Assembly: GCA_934203355.1 (NCBI GenBank) | Contig: CAKPZC010000014.1 | Coordinates: 1 to 38,998, forward strand | Source: an uncultured Prevotella sp. | GTDB lineage: Bacteria; Bacteroidota; Bacteroidia; Bacteroidales; Bacteroidaceae | Length of the DNA stretch: 38,998 bases | Direction of reading: 5' to 3' | Part shown: one piece after another, positions 31,272 to 38,998 of the stretch | Position numbering within the stretch: position 1 is the first letter of the stretch | How the letters are laid out: every line of letters starts with the position of its first letter | Translations under genes and position numbers: made by a program | Notes under the pieces: generated by a model | Databases searched by the model: none | What the model was told of the DNA's origin: nothing | What the model saw: the letters and a program-made list of their open reading frames with translations, nothing else

Positions 31272-32702
31272 CTACATCAACGGCGAAAGCAACCTTATCA
31301 GCGACTCCATGAGACGATGGAGGAACGGACGCCGACGCAATTCGGCTATCTCATTGAAATCCACGCTGTCTGCCTCATCGTGAAGATACAACTCCTTCAT
31401 ACGTAATGCCATAGAGCGATCGTAGAAGAAGACATTAGCCTCGAAATTGTTCTCAAAACTGCGGAAATCGATGTTAGTAGAACCACAAGTGCACAGTTCG
31501 TCGTCGGCAACAAGAAGCTTGCTGTGGTTGAAGCCAGCCTCATAAAGTTTCACCTTCACTCCAGCCTGAAGCGTAGCCGCAACATACGACATGCTCGCAA
31601 GCTCAAGCAAGTGGGAATCGCCGTGATGTGGAATCATAAGTCTCACGTCGACTCCGGCAAGAGCCGCTGTGCGCATGGCAAAAAGCACAGGCTCGGTAGG
31701 CATGAAATAAGGAGTCTCCATATACACATAACGCTTCGACTCAAGCAGAATGCGCACATAACCCTGCATAATGTCGGGCCAAGGAGCAATGGGACTGCTC
31801 GTGACAAGCTGAGCCAAACAACTGTTGCTTATCTTCCACGGCATGGGCGGATAATACTTACGGTCGGTGATAAGGTCGCGCCTCACAAAATACCAATCAA
31901 CAAGAAAAGCTCGTTGAAGGGCATAGACAATGCTGCCACGCAAACGCATGTGGGTGTCGCGCCACGGCAGACTGCCGCCACGCAATCCCTTGACATAGCG
32001 CAGAGCTATGTTCATGCCACCAGTAAATCCCTCAATGCCGTCGATGACACAAAGCTTGCGGTGATTGCGGTAGTTCACCTTGCTCGTGAAAGCAGGGAAC
32101 CTAACAGGCATAAACTCGCCCACATCCACTCCCGCATTACGCATACGGTCATAGAAACTATGAGGCACATGCCAACATCCCACATCGTCGTAGACCACAC
32201 GCACCTCGACACCCTCGCGCGCTTTCTGAATAAGAGCGTCGGCAACAAGCCGCCCAAGAGCGTCGTCGGCAAATATATAGACTTCGAGATGTATGTGATG
32301 GCGTGCACGACTAATCGACTGCAACAAGGCTGGGAAGAACTCATAGCCATCGGCATAAAGCTCCACCTCATTGTCCTTGAAGGGAAGGGCAAGGCTCTGG
32401 TTGGTAAAGAGCTTAATGATAGAACGGTGACGCTCGGGCAATTGCAGATTGCGTTGCTCCACAAACTCAAGCATCTGACGCTTTGAGAGTTGGTCGAGCG
32501 AACGCTGAGATATAAGGCGCATCTTGCGCGTGTTCTGTCCAAAGAATATATATAGCACAATACCCAACACGGGCACAAAAAGAAGCACCATCACCCAGGC
32601 TATAGTCTTTGCCGGCTGACGGTTGTCCATAAGCACTGTGAGCATTATGCCCACAATGAGTATGGTGTAAAGCACTATGAATATCCAATGAACGTAAACC
32701 AT
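31272..32702 (-). CDS. cls: Cardiolipin synthase (phospholipase D family)
   Basis: The 476-aa membrane enzyme joins two phosphatidylglycerols into cardiolipin. Two transmembrane helices at about 5-27 and 35-55 precede two PLD domains, each with an HxKxxxxD motif: NHRKLCVIDGIEGFTGGMN (about 218-236) and NHSKLLVADDELCTCGSTN (about 394-412). This is the standard ClsA-type layout. The start codon lies 9 bp after the queE stop, so it is the last gene of a queD-queE-cls operon, an unusual but clear linkage. Confidence 0.95.
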   Translation of the reverse strand: MVYVHWIFIVLYTILIVGIMLTVLMDNRQPAKTIAWVMVLLFVPVLGIVLYIFFGQNTRKMRLISQRSLDQLSKRQMLEFVEQRNLQLPERHRSIIKLFTNQSLALPFKDNEVELYADGYEFFPALLQSISRARHHIHLEVYIFADDALGRLVADALIQKAREGVEVRVVYDDVGCWHVPHSFYDRMRNAGVDVGEFMPVRFPAFTSKVNYRNHRKLCVIDGIEGFTGGMNIALRYVKGLRGGSLPWRDTHMRLRGSIVYALQRAFLVDWYFVRRDLITDRKYYPPMPWKISNSCLAQLVTSSPIAPWPDIMQGYVRILLESKRYVYMETPYFMPTEPVLFAMRTAALAGVDVRLMIPHHGDSHLLELASMSYVAATLQAGVKVKLYEAGFNHSKLLVADDELCTCGSTNIDFRSFENNFEANVFFYDRSMALRMKELYLHDEADSVDFNEIAELRRRPFLHRLMESLIRLLSPLM

Positions 32703-32711
32703 TCAACAATA

Positions 32712-33275
32712 TTACTTGAATCCAACTAATTTATGCGTCTGCAGCGACATTCGCCACTCGGGATGCTCCAATATGTAGTCGAAACAACGCCTCACTATAT
32801 TGGCGTTGCGCTCAGCATCCTGTACGTCGCACGGCTGTAGATAGCGGTAGTCTGCCTGAATATCATGGTCGTCGGGAGCAACAGTGGTCTCCTCGAAAAC
32901 ACACTTTAGTTCGTTGCATCGAGTTATCACGGTCTTGCCCTTAGGCGAGCAGGTAATCCAATCGATGCCATCGACTATAGGATGTGTGCCGTTTGTCTCC
33001 ATTGCCAGTTCATAACCGTTGGCATGGAGCAAGTCGACTAAATGCTGGTCGACCTGAAGCGAAGGCTCACCACCCGTTAGCACTACAAAGCGCGATGGAT
33101 AGCAACTTATCCGTTTCAGTATCTCATCGTCGCTCAACAGCTCGTAGTCTGAGAAATCGGTGTCGCAAAACGCACACTTCAAGTTGCATCCCGAAAACCG
33201 GATGAATACCGCTGCACGCCCTGTGTTGCGTCCTTCACCCTGAAGCGAGTAGAAAATGTCGTTAATTCTCTTCAT
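32712..33275 (-). CDS. queE: 7-carboxy-7-deazaguanine synthase QueE
   Basis: The 187-aa radical-SAM enzyme converts 6-carboxytetrahydropterin to 7-carboxy-7-deazaguanine in queuosine synthesis. The N-terminal FYSLQGEGRNTGRAAVFIRF precedes the cluster motif GCNLKCAFCDTDF (C-x3-C-x2-C, about 29-41), and VVLTGGEPSLQ supplies SAM binding. Length is within the family range. Start lies 3 bp after the queD stop. Confidence 0.95.
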   Translation of the reverse strand: MKRINDIFYSLQGEGRNTGRAAVFIRFSGCNLKCAFCDTDFSDYELLSDDEILKRISCYPSRFVVLTGGEPSLQVDQHLVDLLHANGYELAMETNGTHPIVDGIDWITCSPKGKTVITRCNELKCVFEETTVAPDDHDIQADYRYLQPCDVQDAERNANIVRRCFDYILEHPEWRMSLQTHKLVGFK

Positions 33276-33278
33276 TAC

Positions 33279-33611
33279 TCAGTCCTCCTCATAAATAGCC
33301 TTGTTGCCCTCACTCTCCTGCACCATGCAACGATAACACTCGGGAATCTGCTCTGTCACCCATCGCGCAATGTTCTCTGCCGTGGGATTAAATGGCAACA
33401 CCTCGTTGAGGTTGGCATGGTCGAGACGGTCCTGCACAATCTGCTTGATGTGTGTGAAATCGACCACCATACCGTCCTGGTTCAACTCACGCGACTTGCA
33501 GTAGACGGTGATTATCCAGTTGTGGCCATGCAGGTTCTGACACTTGCTCTCATAAGAGAGCTTAAGGCGATGACACGCCGAGATTTCAAGGGTCTTTTCG
33601 ATGTAATACAT
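33279..33611 (-). CDS. queD: 6-carboxytetrahydropterin synthase QueD
   Basis: The 110-aa enzyme makes 6-carboxytetrahydropterin from dihydroneopterin triphosphate, the step before QueE. The zinc histidines are in SACHRLKL and NLHGHNW, the catalytic cysteine in ESKCQNLHGH, and the C-terminal glutamate in VQESEGN. First gene of queD-queE-cls. The ATG at 33611 follows a 91-bp gap after dnaG. Confidence 0.95.
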   Translation of the reverse strand: MYYIEKTLEISACHRLKLSYESKCQNLHGHNWIITVYCKSRELNQDGMVVDFTHIKQIVQDRLDHANLNEVLPFNPTAENIARWVTEQIPECYRCMVQESEGNKAIYEED

Positions 33612-33640
33612 AATTTGTTGTTTTTATTTATTTTATTTAC

Positions 33641-33664
33641 ACGCAGGATTACTCCGACCTGCGT
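33641..33664 (-). other. Hairpin in the dnaG-queD gap
   Basis: ACGCAGG (33641-33647) pairs with CCTGCGT (33658-33664) around a 10-nt loop, extended by flanking TTA/TAA. In the minus direction it is followed by A-rich, not U-rich, sequence, so it is a poor terminator for dnaG. An A-rich tail after a hairpin before queuosine genes recalls a preQ1 riboswitch, but the consensus loop and tail are not matched. Confidence 0.35.
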
Positions 33665-33702
33665 AATTCTTTATTATTAGCAAACCAGTGGAGGTGTAGA
33701 GT

Positions 33703-35691
33703 CTATGCTATGATGTTGTTTCCTAAGAGCTTTGCCAGTTTCGACCTCAACTCGTGCGTAGTCTTATACTCCTCCATGAGTTTCATCAGCAACTCTGGGT
33801 TGCCCACCGCCTGGGCTATCTGCGTTTGCAACTCCTTGAGATGTTGTTCAAGGTAGTCCATGCGGAAGTCGTTGAGCAAATGTTCCGTCTGCTGACGTAG
33901 TCCATCAATCCTGTTCTCCTCGTCCATCCGAAGCTCGTCGGCATTCTTCGGTTCACCGTTGTTCGCCGTTTTCTGTTCGTCAAGCATTCTATATCTGTCG
34001 ACGCAGAGATCGGTGGCAATTCGCGACACCTCAATATCCTCGTGATGTATAAAGAACTGTTCGGCATTGAAACCCTCATCGCCGCTATGCGCCACTGCCT
34101 CATCAAGAATCTTGACAAACAGTGGATTGGCAAACTTCAGTCCGTCGACCCCCAAATTATAGTCGACATACTGTGCAATATTCAGGCTCACCATTTCGCC
34201 GTCTTCCGATTCCACATTATTATATATAATAGTGTCGCCATGGCGTATTATCAATTCCACGAGCATACGCTCCACCTTCGATGCCTGTTGCAACGGTGTT
34301 GACTGTTGCACTACCGTCTGCTGAGTTGGCACACGCTGTTGCTGTTTCACAACGCGCGCTTCCTCCGACGTGCGTTCCTCACGGTTATTGCGTATGAAGC
34401 CATTGAGCGTGTTGATAAGCGTTGCCTCGTTAAGCCCCATTCTCACCGAACAGTCGTGAATATACGTGTCACGCAGAATGGGATTTATAACAAACGATAT
34501 ACTACGTATTATGGAGTTGATAGCTTCCGAACGCTTCAGAGGATCGCACTCGTTCTTCAGCAAGAGGTCGGTCTTGAACTGTATGAAGTCGGTCTGGTGC
34601 TCCTCAATATATTTACGGAAGTCGGCTGCCGAGTGTTTCTTCGAGAAGGAGTCGGGATCGTCACCATCGGGCAACAGCAACACCTTTAGATTCATGCCCT
34701 CGGCAAGCAACATATCGGTTCCACGCATTGCAGCATGTATGCCGGCTGCGTCGCCGTCGTAGAGCAAGGTGATGTTTGAGGTAAAGCGATGAAGAATGTG
34801 AATCTGGTGAACCGAAAGGGCTGTACCTGAGTTTGCCACCACATTTTCAATGCCACTTTGGTGCATTGATATCACATCTGTATAACCCTCAACCATAAAC
34901 ACACGGTCTTCCTTGGCTATAGCCTTCTTTGCCTGATATAGTCCGTAAAGTTCACGGTCTTTATGATATATCTCCGAGTCGGGCGAATTGACATATTTCT
35001 GGTTTACGCCTTTGGTACGCGAGTCGAGCAGTCGACCACCAAAACCAACTACCTTGCCGCTAATGCCTATCCACGGGAATATGACACGCCCTGCATAGCG
35101 GTCGATGAGCTCACCACGGTCGTTCTTGTAACAAATGCCAGTCTTCAGTATGAACTCCTCTTTATAGCCCTTGCGTATTGCCTCACTGGCAAACGCCCGA
35201 CGGTCTTGCGTGTCATAGCCGAGCTGAAACTTGCGTATTATGTCGTCGCGGAAACCACGACTTCGGAAATATTGCATACCAATAGCTATTCCGTCGGGGT
35301 CGTTCTGCATCTTATCCTGAAAATATTTCATCGCCCACTCGTTGACAATGAACATACTCTCACGTTCACTCTGCTCGCGTTTTTCGTTCTCACTTAACTC
35401 CCGTTCCTGTATCTCTATGTGATATTTATTGGCAAGCCACCTCAGAGCCTCAGGATAAGTCATCTGCTCGTGCTCCATGATGAAACCAATAGGATTGCCC
35501 CCTTTGCCACATCCGAAACAATGACACATACCACGGGCTGGCGACACGTAGAACGACGGTGTCTTCTCGTCGTGGAAAGGACACAGCCCCTTATAGTTGG
35601 CTCCACTGCGGCGCAGCGTCACAAACTCCGACACCACCTCAACAATATTGGCAGCATCCTTTATTCTTTCTACTGTAGCGTGGTCGATCAT
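33703..35691 (-). CDS. dnaG: DNA primase DnaG
   Basis: The 662-aa primase starts replication by making RNA primers with the replicative helicase. The N-terminal CHC2 zinc domain (CPFHDEKTPSFYVSPARG, then CHCFGCGKGG, about 37-67), the catalytic core (IMFPW-type VIFPWIGISGKVVGFGGR), the TOPRIM motif (FMVEGYTDVISMHQSG, about 263-278; LLYDGDAAG) and a helical C-terminal helicase-binding region (about 440-662) are in the usual order. Start codon choice fits the promoter at 35747-35754. Confidence 0.97.
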   Translation of the reverse strand: MIDHATVERIKDAANIVEVVSEFVTLRRSGANYKGLCPFHDEKTPSFYVSPARGMCHCFGCGKGGNPIGFIMEHEQMTYPEALRWLANKYHIEIQERELSENEKREQSERESMFIVNEWAMKYFQDKMQNDPDGIAIGMQYFRSRGFRDDIIRKFQLGYDTQDRRAFASEAIRKGYKEEFILKTGICYKNDRGELIDRYAGRVIFPWIGISGKVVGFGGRLLDSRTKGVNQKYVNSPDSEIYHKDRELYGLYQAKKAIAKEDRVFMVEGYTDVISMHQSGIENVVANSGTALSVHQIHILHRFTSNITLLYDGDAAGIHAAMRGTDMLLAEGMNLKVLLLPDGDDPDSFSKKHSAADFRKYIEEHQTDFIQFKTDLLLKNECDPLKRSEAINSIIRSISFVINPILRDTYIHDCSVRMGLNEATLINTLNGFIRNNREERTSEEARVVKQQQRVPTQQTVVQQSTPLQQASKVERMLVELIIRHGDTIIYNNVESEDGEMVSLNIAQYVDYNLGVDGLKFANPLFVKILDEAVAHSGDEGFNAEQFFIHHEDIEVSRIATDLCVDRYRMLDEQKTANNGEPKNADELRMDEENRIDGLRQQTEHLLNDFRMDYLEQHLKELQTQIAQAVGNPELLMKLMEEYKTTHELRSKLAKLLGNNIIA

Positions 35692-35711
35692 CTGTAGTTA
35701 TTGTTGTCTCG

Positions 35712-35754
35712 TTTGTATTTAGCCTATAATTATCATAGGCTAAATACAAAGTTA
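35712..35754 (-). promoter_or_regulatory. dnaG promoter with a 16-bp perfect inverted repeat over the start site
   Basis: On the minus strand TAACTTTG (35754 to 35747) matches TAnnTTTG. Its last bases overlap a perfect inverted repeat: TTTGTATTTAGCCTAT at 35712-35727 and ATAGGCTAAATACAAA at 35735-35750, with a 7-bp spacer. Transcription should start near 35740, in the middle of the repeat, so the element is placed as an operator or would form a hairpin at the very 5' end of the mRNA. No U-tract follows, so it is not a terminator. Confidence 0.7.
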
Positions 35755-35803
35755 ACACTAAAAATTCAGATAGAGAAACCGACAGAGCTTTTTTTATAAA
35801 ACA

Positions 35804-35849
35804 ATACGGCATTTTCTTATACAACAAGATATATAAGAAAATACCGTAT
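35804..35849 (-). terminator. Terminator after cydB
   Basis: ATACGGCATTTTCTTATA (35804-35821) pairs with TATAAGAAAATACCGTAT (35832-35849) at 17 of 18 positions. On the minus strand it is followed by TGTTTTAT and starts just 5 bp after the cydB stop codon. Confidence 0.75.
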
Positions 35850-35854
35850 GTCTA

Positions 35855-36958
35855 TTATTTCCTATCCATAACACGCCACACGTAGGCTATATAGCCGAAC
35901 ACAAACGGCACAAGTAGCGACACATAAAACATTGTGCGCAGTGTGAACTCACTGCTGCAACTGTTGGCTATGGTGAGCGAACTCTGCAAGTCGGCATTTG
36001 AGGGATAATAAGCCGTGTTGTTCCATCCTGCCACAAGCAGAAGCGTGAGCACCACAAGTACAACGCCTATGCCTGCTGGCCATATTCCCTTAACATACGA
36101 CGCGCTGAGAACCGTACGCACTACGCCATAGAGCAACAACCCTACACCGACAATGCAAAGAACCGCAAGATACCACATGTCGAGATAGTTATGAAGATAT
36201 TTCATTGGCTCCATTACTATCTGTCCTGTAGCAGCATCAAGAGCATAGCCATCCTTCAGCAACAAGCGAACGAAGAAGGCAATAAAAAGAATTAGGAAAG
36301 GAATGGTGCACCCAACCAAACGCACCGAACTGCGCGAGCGGATGTCTTCGTCGTCCACATTATTTATTATGTAGAGTATGCCAAGCATACGGGCAAGAAA
36401 CATCACAGCAAGTCCAAACACAAGATTCCAAGGGTCGAGCAACGCATCGAGACCTGCCGAGGCATTTGCCCAACGGCTTATAACGGGAGCACCAAGATTA
36501 GTAAGTTGTGCTTTCTCGACAATAAAGTTCGAACCGTCGAAAAATGTTGCCACTGCCCCACCAAGAAGCATGGGACCGACAATACCGTTCAATATCAAGA
36601 ACCAACGGTAGGCGTGAGTACCAAGCAGATTGCCACGTTTGAGCTGAAACTCATAACTCACGGCTTGAAGCACAAATGAGAAGAGTATTATCATCCAAAG
36701 CCAGTAGGCTCCACCGAAACTTGTGCTATAGAACAACGGGAACGAAGCAAAGAATGCACCGCCAAACGTGACGAGTGTTGTGAATGTTATCTCCCACTTG
36801 CGTCCGGTCGAAGCCAACACCTTGCGCTGACCATCCTCTGTCCTACCCAGACTGTAGACAAGCGAGTTGGCACCCTGAACAAAAAGCAAAAACACGAGTA
36901 ACGCCCCGAGTAGCGAGACGATGAACCACCAATATTGTTGAAGAAACGAATAGGTCAT
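35855..36958 (-). CDS. cydB: Cytochrome bd ubiquinol oxidase subunit II (CydB)
   Basis: The 367-aa integral membrane protein has 8-9 predicted hydrophobic helices and pairs with CydA in the cytochrome bd quinol oxidase. The first helix (YWWFIVSLLGALLVFLLFVQ), GGAFFASFPLFYS and the C-terminal FRTM-type LRTMFYVSLLVPFVFGYIAY are typical of CydB. Within CydB families it belongs to the Bacteroidetes type. The gene starts 51 bp after the cydA stop, in the same operon. Confidence 0.94.
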   Translation of the reverse strand: MTYSFLQQYWWFIVSLLGALLVFLLFVQGANSLVYSLGRTEDGQRKVLASTGRKWEITFTTLVTFGGAFFASFPLFYSTSFGGAYWLWMIILFSFVLQAVSYEFQLKRGNLLGTHAYRWFLILNGIVGPMLLGGAVATFFDGSNFIVEKAQLTNLGAPVISRWANASAGLDALLDPWNLVFGLAVMFLARMLGILYIINNVDDEDIRSRSSVRLVGCTIPFLILFIAFFVRLLLKDGYALDAATGQIVMEPMKYLHNYLDMWYLAVLCIVGVGLLLYGVVRTVLSASYVKGIWPAGIGVVLVVLTLLLVAGWNNTAYYPSNADLQSSLTIANSCSSEFTLRTMFYVSLLVPFVFGYIAYVWRVMDRK

Positions 36959-37009
36959 TGTTATTATTGTTTTTTTTAAAAAAAAGTTGATACTTATTTT
37001 ATTGTCCGA

Positions 37010-38575
37010 TTAGTATACTGATTGCGAATTGTAGCCTTTTATCACACGCCACATTATACTTATCTCAGCAATGAGCAAAACCGTGAACAGAACAAGGAAG
37101 ATGAAGAATGTCAAGGCTACGCTGCCTGGCTGAATGTCGCTCACGGCTGCCACAGTAGGCAACATGTCTTGAATTGCCCATGGCTGACGGCCAAGCTCTG
37201 CCACTATCCAACCCGCCTCACTTGCCAAATAAGTTAGAGGAAGCATTGCCACTGCTGCCCAATGGAGCCAACGGCGCTCTACAGTAACATCCATTCGCCA
37301 TGCCACATGACCTATTACAAGGAAGAACAGTATGAGCAATGTGCCCACACCAACCATTATACGGAAGGCGTAGAAGTTAACTGGAATATATGGCACAAGC
37401 TCAGAACGATCCTTGATGTAGCCATAACCGAAGTATGGCATATCCTGCTTCAATTTGGCTGCAAGACCACTGAGTCGGCTATCGTCCTTATTCTCTGCCT
37501 TTAGCTTGCGATACTGGGCAAGCGTTGTTATTGCCCTGCGACCACGCTCCATCTTTTCTTCAGCAGAAAGTTCACGCTTTCCGTCGGGGCGAGTGTATCC
37601 GTTGAGAATATCGTTTATGCCAGGTACATAGCCATCTAACGAATGCGTGGCAAGCACAGACAAACCCTTTGGAATGGCTATATGCAGTGGTGCCTCGTCG
37701 CCATTAGCATAGTCGGGCTGGCTGAACGGATTGATTAGGGCTACAGCTGTGAGCTCCATACCCTCACCTCCATCATAAAGAGCCTCCATAGAGGCAAGCT
37801 TCATAGGCTGAGCCTCAGCCACCTTCACTGCCGAAGAGTCGCCCGTAGCCATTGCCAAGAGTGTGGCTGCAATGCCAACAATACTCGCCACCTTTATGCT
37901 CTGGCGAGCCATCTCCAACTCACGACGCTTCAGAATATACCAACAACTCACGGCACAAACAAACACTGCACCCACTATCCACGACGAAGTGACTGTGTGG
38001 AAAAATTTGTTAACTGCAAAGGGAGAGAGGGCAACATCCATGAAACTCGTCATTTCGTTGCGCACGGTGTCGGGATTAAACTCGCATCCTACTGGATACT
38101 GCATCCATGAATTTGCCACAAGTATCCACCAAGCCGAGATTGTGGCTCCAATGCCCGTAAGCCATGTTGAAGCAAGATGAAATCCACGCGACACCTTGTC
38201 CCAACCAAAAAACATCACAGCAACAAATGTGCTCTCCATGAAAAACGCAACAATTCCCTCAATGGCAAGAGGTGCACCAAAGATGTCGCCCACAAACCAT
38301 GAGTAGTTGCTCCAGTTGGTACCAAACTCAAACTCAAGGATGATACCTGTTGCCACACCCATGGCAAAGTTAACTCCAAACAAACGCTGCCAAAAACGTG
38401 TGGTCTCGCGCCAAAAGGTTTTCCCCGTACGATAATAGATTGTCTCAAGAATGCCGATAACGACAGCAAGCCCGAGAGTGAGCGGCACAAACAGCCAATG
38501 ATATATGGCGGTAAGGGCGAATTGCGCACGCGACCAGTCGATTAGCGAAGGGTCGATTGTCAAAAGATGATTCAT
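37010..38575 (-). CDS. cydA: Cytochrome bd ubiquinol oxidase subunit I (CydA)
   Basis: The 521-aa protein holds the haem groups and quinol site of cytochrome bd, used for high-affinity oxygen reduction and oxygen scavenging in anaerobes. Visible landmarks: H26 in AIYHWLF (equivalent to the b595 ligand His19 of E. coli), the glutamate-rich EFGTNWSNYSWFVGD and FFMEST helices, H in NKFFHTVTSSW (the b558 ligand), a Q-loop beginning LDGYVPGI, and the conserved GRQPWAIQDMLPT. The Q-loop contains a lysine/glutamate-rich insertion of moderate length. Operon order is DUF4492-cydA-cydB. Confidence 0.96.
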   Translation of the reverse strand: MNHLLTIDPSLIDWSRAQFALTAIYHWLFVPLTLGLAVVIGILETIYYRTGKTFWRETTRFWQRLFGVNFAMGVATGIILEFEFGTNWSNYSWFVGDIFGAPLAIEGIVAFFMESTFVAVMFFGWDKVSRGFHLASTWLTGIGATISAWWILVANSWMQYPVGCEFNPDTVRNEMTSFMDVALSPFAVNKFFHTVTSSWIVGAVFVCAVSCWYILKRRELEMARQSIKVASIVGIAATLLAMATGDSSAVKVAEAQPMKLASMEALYDGGEGMELTAVALINPFSQPDYANGDEAPLHIAIPKGLSVLATHSLDGYVPGINDILNGYTRPDGKRELSAEEKMERGRRAITTLAQYRKLKAENKDDSRLSGLAAKLKQDMPYFGYGYIKDRSELVPYIPVNFYAFRIMVGVGTLLILFFLVIGHVAWRMDVTVERRWLHWAAVAMLPLTYLASEAGWIVAELGRQPWAIQDMLPTVAAVSDIQPGSVALTFFIFLVLFTVLLIAEISIMWRVIKGYNSQSVY

Positions 38576-38645
38576 AACGTAATTGTATTTAAGTTTATAG
38601 ACTGATTATTATCATTTGGGTTTACATAATTTATAAGCCTGCGCA

Positions 38646-38873
38646 TCATCGGGTGGTTAATTCTCCAGCCACATACGAAGCTTTGTTGCCACCTGACTTC
38701 TGACTCAACACGTCGGGAAAGAAGAACAACTTCAGAATGACGAATATCACAAACAGTTTTATTAGGATTACAGTCCAAAGCACACGACCAACGGTCATGC
38801 TCTTGAAGCCGTCGACATAAAATCGGAAAACCTTGCAAACGGCACTTCCCACATTATTTAATAAGGTAGTCAT
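38646..38873 (-). CDS. DUF4492 small membrane protein of the cyd operon
   Basis: The 75-aa protein starts MTTLLNNVGSAV and has one transmembrane helix in VLWTVILIKLFVIFVILKLF; the motif FYVDGFKSMTVGR before it is the DUF4492 signature. DUF4492 genes regularly precede cydA in Bacteroidetes, so it may be a small accessory subunit of the oxidase, comparable in role to CydX or CydH; this is inference. An in-frame ATG lies 19 codons further upstream (38930), but it falls within the -7 promoter box, so the start at 38873 is preferred. Confidence 0.85.
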   Translation of the reverse strand: MTTLLNNVGSAVCKVFRFYVDGFKSMTVGRVLWTVILIKLFVIFVILKLFFFPDVLSQKSGGNKASYVAGELTTR

Positions 38874-38927
38874 ATTATTCTGTATGTTTAATAACGTTGT
38901 AATTATTTCATTCTCGTATTTATTTTG

Positions 38928-38935
38928 CAAACTTA
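38928..38935 (-). promoter_or_regulatory. Promoter -7 box of the cyd operon
   Basis: TAAGTTTG on the minus strand (38935 to 38928) matches TAnnTTTG. It sets the mRNA start near 38921, downstream of the ATG at 38930, which rules that ATG out as the start of the DUF4492 gene. The last 60 bp of the window are AT-rich with no gene. Confidence 0.6.
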
Positions 38936-38998
38936 TATAAAAAAAGCGAATTATACGCCAGTTTTATAAAAAAGTTGAGACCACAGCCATACATAGCC

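Noticed and set aside
33612..33702. preQ1 riboswitch before queD-queE
   Set aside because: A hairpin with an A-rich tail exists, but the loop and tail do not match the class I consensus closely enough; kept only as an unassigned hairpin.
38874..38930. Longer start of the DUF4492 protein at 38930
   Set aside because: The upstream ATG lies in the -7 box, before the predicted transcript start; the start at 38873 fits the family better.

Overview
The window looks like chromosome from a Bacteroidales bacterium, most likely Prevotellaceae (Prevotella/Segatella-like). Supporting signs are a SusC/SusD pair, a DUF4492-cydA-cydB operon, many promoters carrying the Bacteroidetes -7 box TAnnTTTG, weak Shine-Dalgarno sequences and numerous lipoproteins. 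No rRNA, tRNA or CRISPR array was seen.

Layout. (1) 0.1-3.5 kb: a MacA-type adaptor, a separate ABC ATPase and a MacB-type permease form an export operon, followed by two unrelated tandem-repeat arrays and a perfect hairpin. (2) 4.0-9.4 kb: an accessory region that reads as a worn-down defence island. It holds a lipoprotein metalloprotease of archaemetzincin type, the N-terminal stub of a WYL regulator, the C-terminal piece of a DUF1998 helicase-type protein, scattered pieces of a large DNA methylase, a broken AlbA_2/AAA_4 wHTH protein, and an intact three-gene DUF3791-DUF3990-DUF3791 cassette sitting exactly between the N- and C-terminal remnants of the methylase. A YhcG-type DUF1016/PD-(D/E)XK nuclease follows. 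(3) 9.6-12.0 kb: an NAD/ADP-ribose operon with a nucleotidyltransferase-NADAR fusion, a second NADAR protein and a Nudix-wHTH (NrtR-like) protein. Two nearly identical 17-bp palindromes lie in its promoter region, one of them over the predicted -7 box and start site.

(4) 12.2-21.9 kb: a glycan-utilisation locus with SusC, SusD, a GH29 alpha-L-fucosidase and a PNGase F-like amidase on the minus strand, plus a divergent secreted TIM-barrel glycoside hydrolase. The enzyme set points to fucosylated N-glycans of glycoproteins. (5) 22-39 kb: mostly core genes: mltG, a HAD phosphatase, a GldB-like lipoprotein, an MG2/plug surface protein, a GT2 glycosyltransferase, mtaB, a 55-residue lipoprotein, an M15 peptidase, a queD-queE-cls operon, dnaG, and DUF4492-cydA-cydB.

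The parts most likely to hold something new are the NADAR operon with its twin operators and the DUF3791/DUF3990 cassette that replaced the core of the methylase. The second encodes a probable ADP-ribosyltransferase-fold protein and the first probable ADP-ribose-binding or hydrolysing proteins, only about 2 kb apart. A functional link between them is inference only. All family assignments come from reading motifs, not from database searches.
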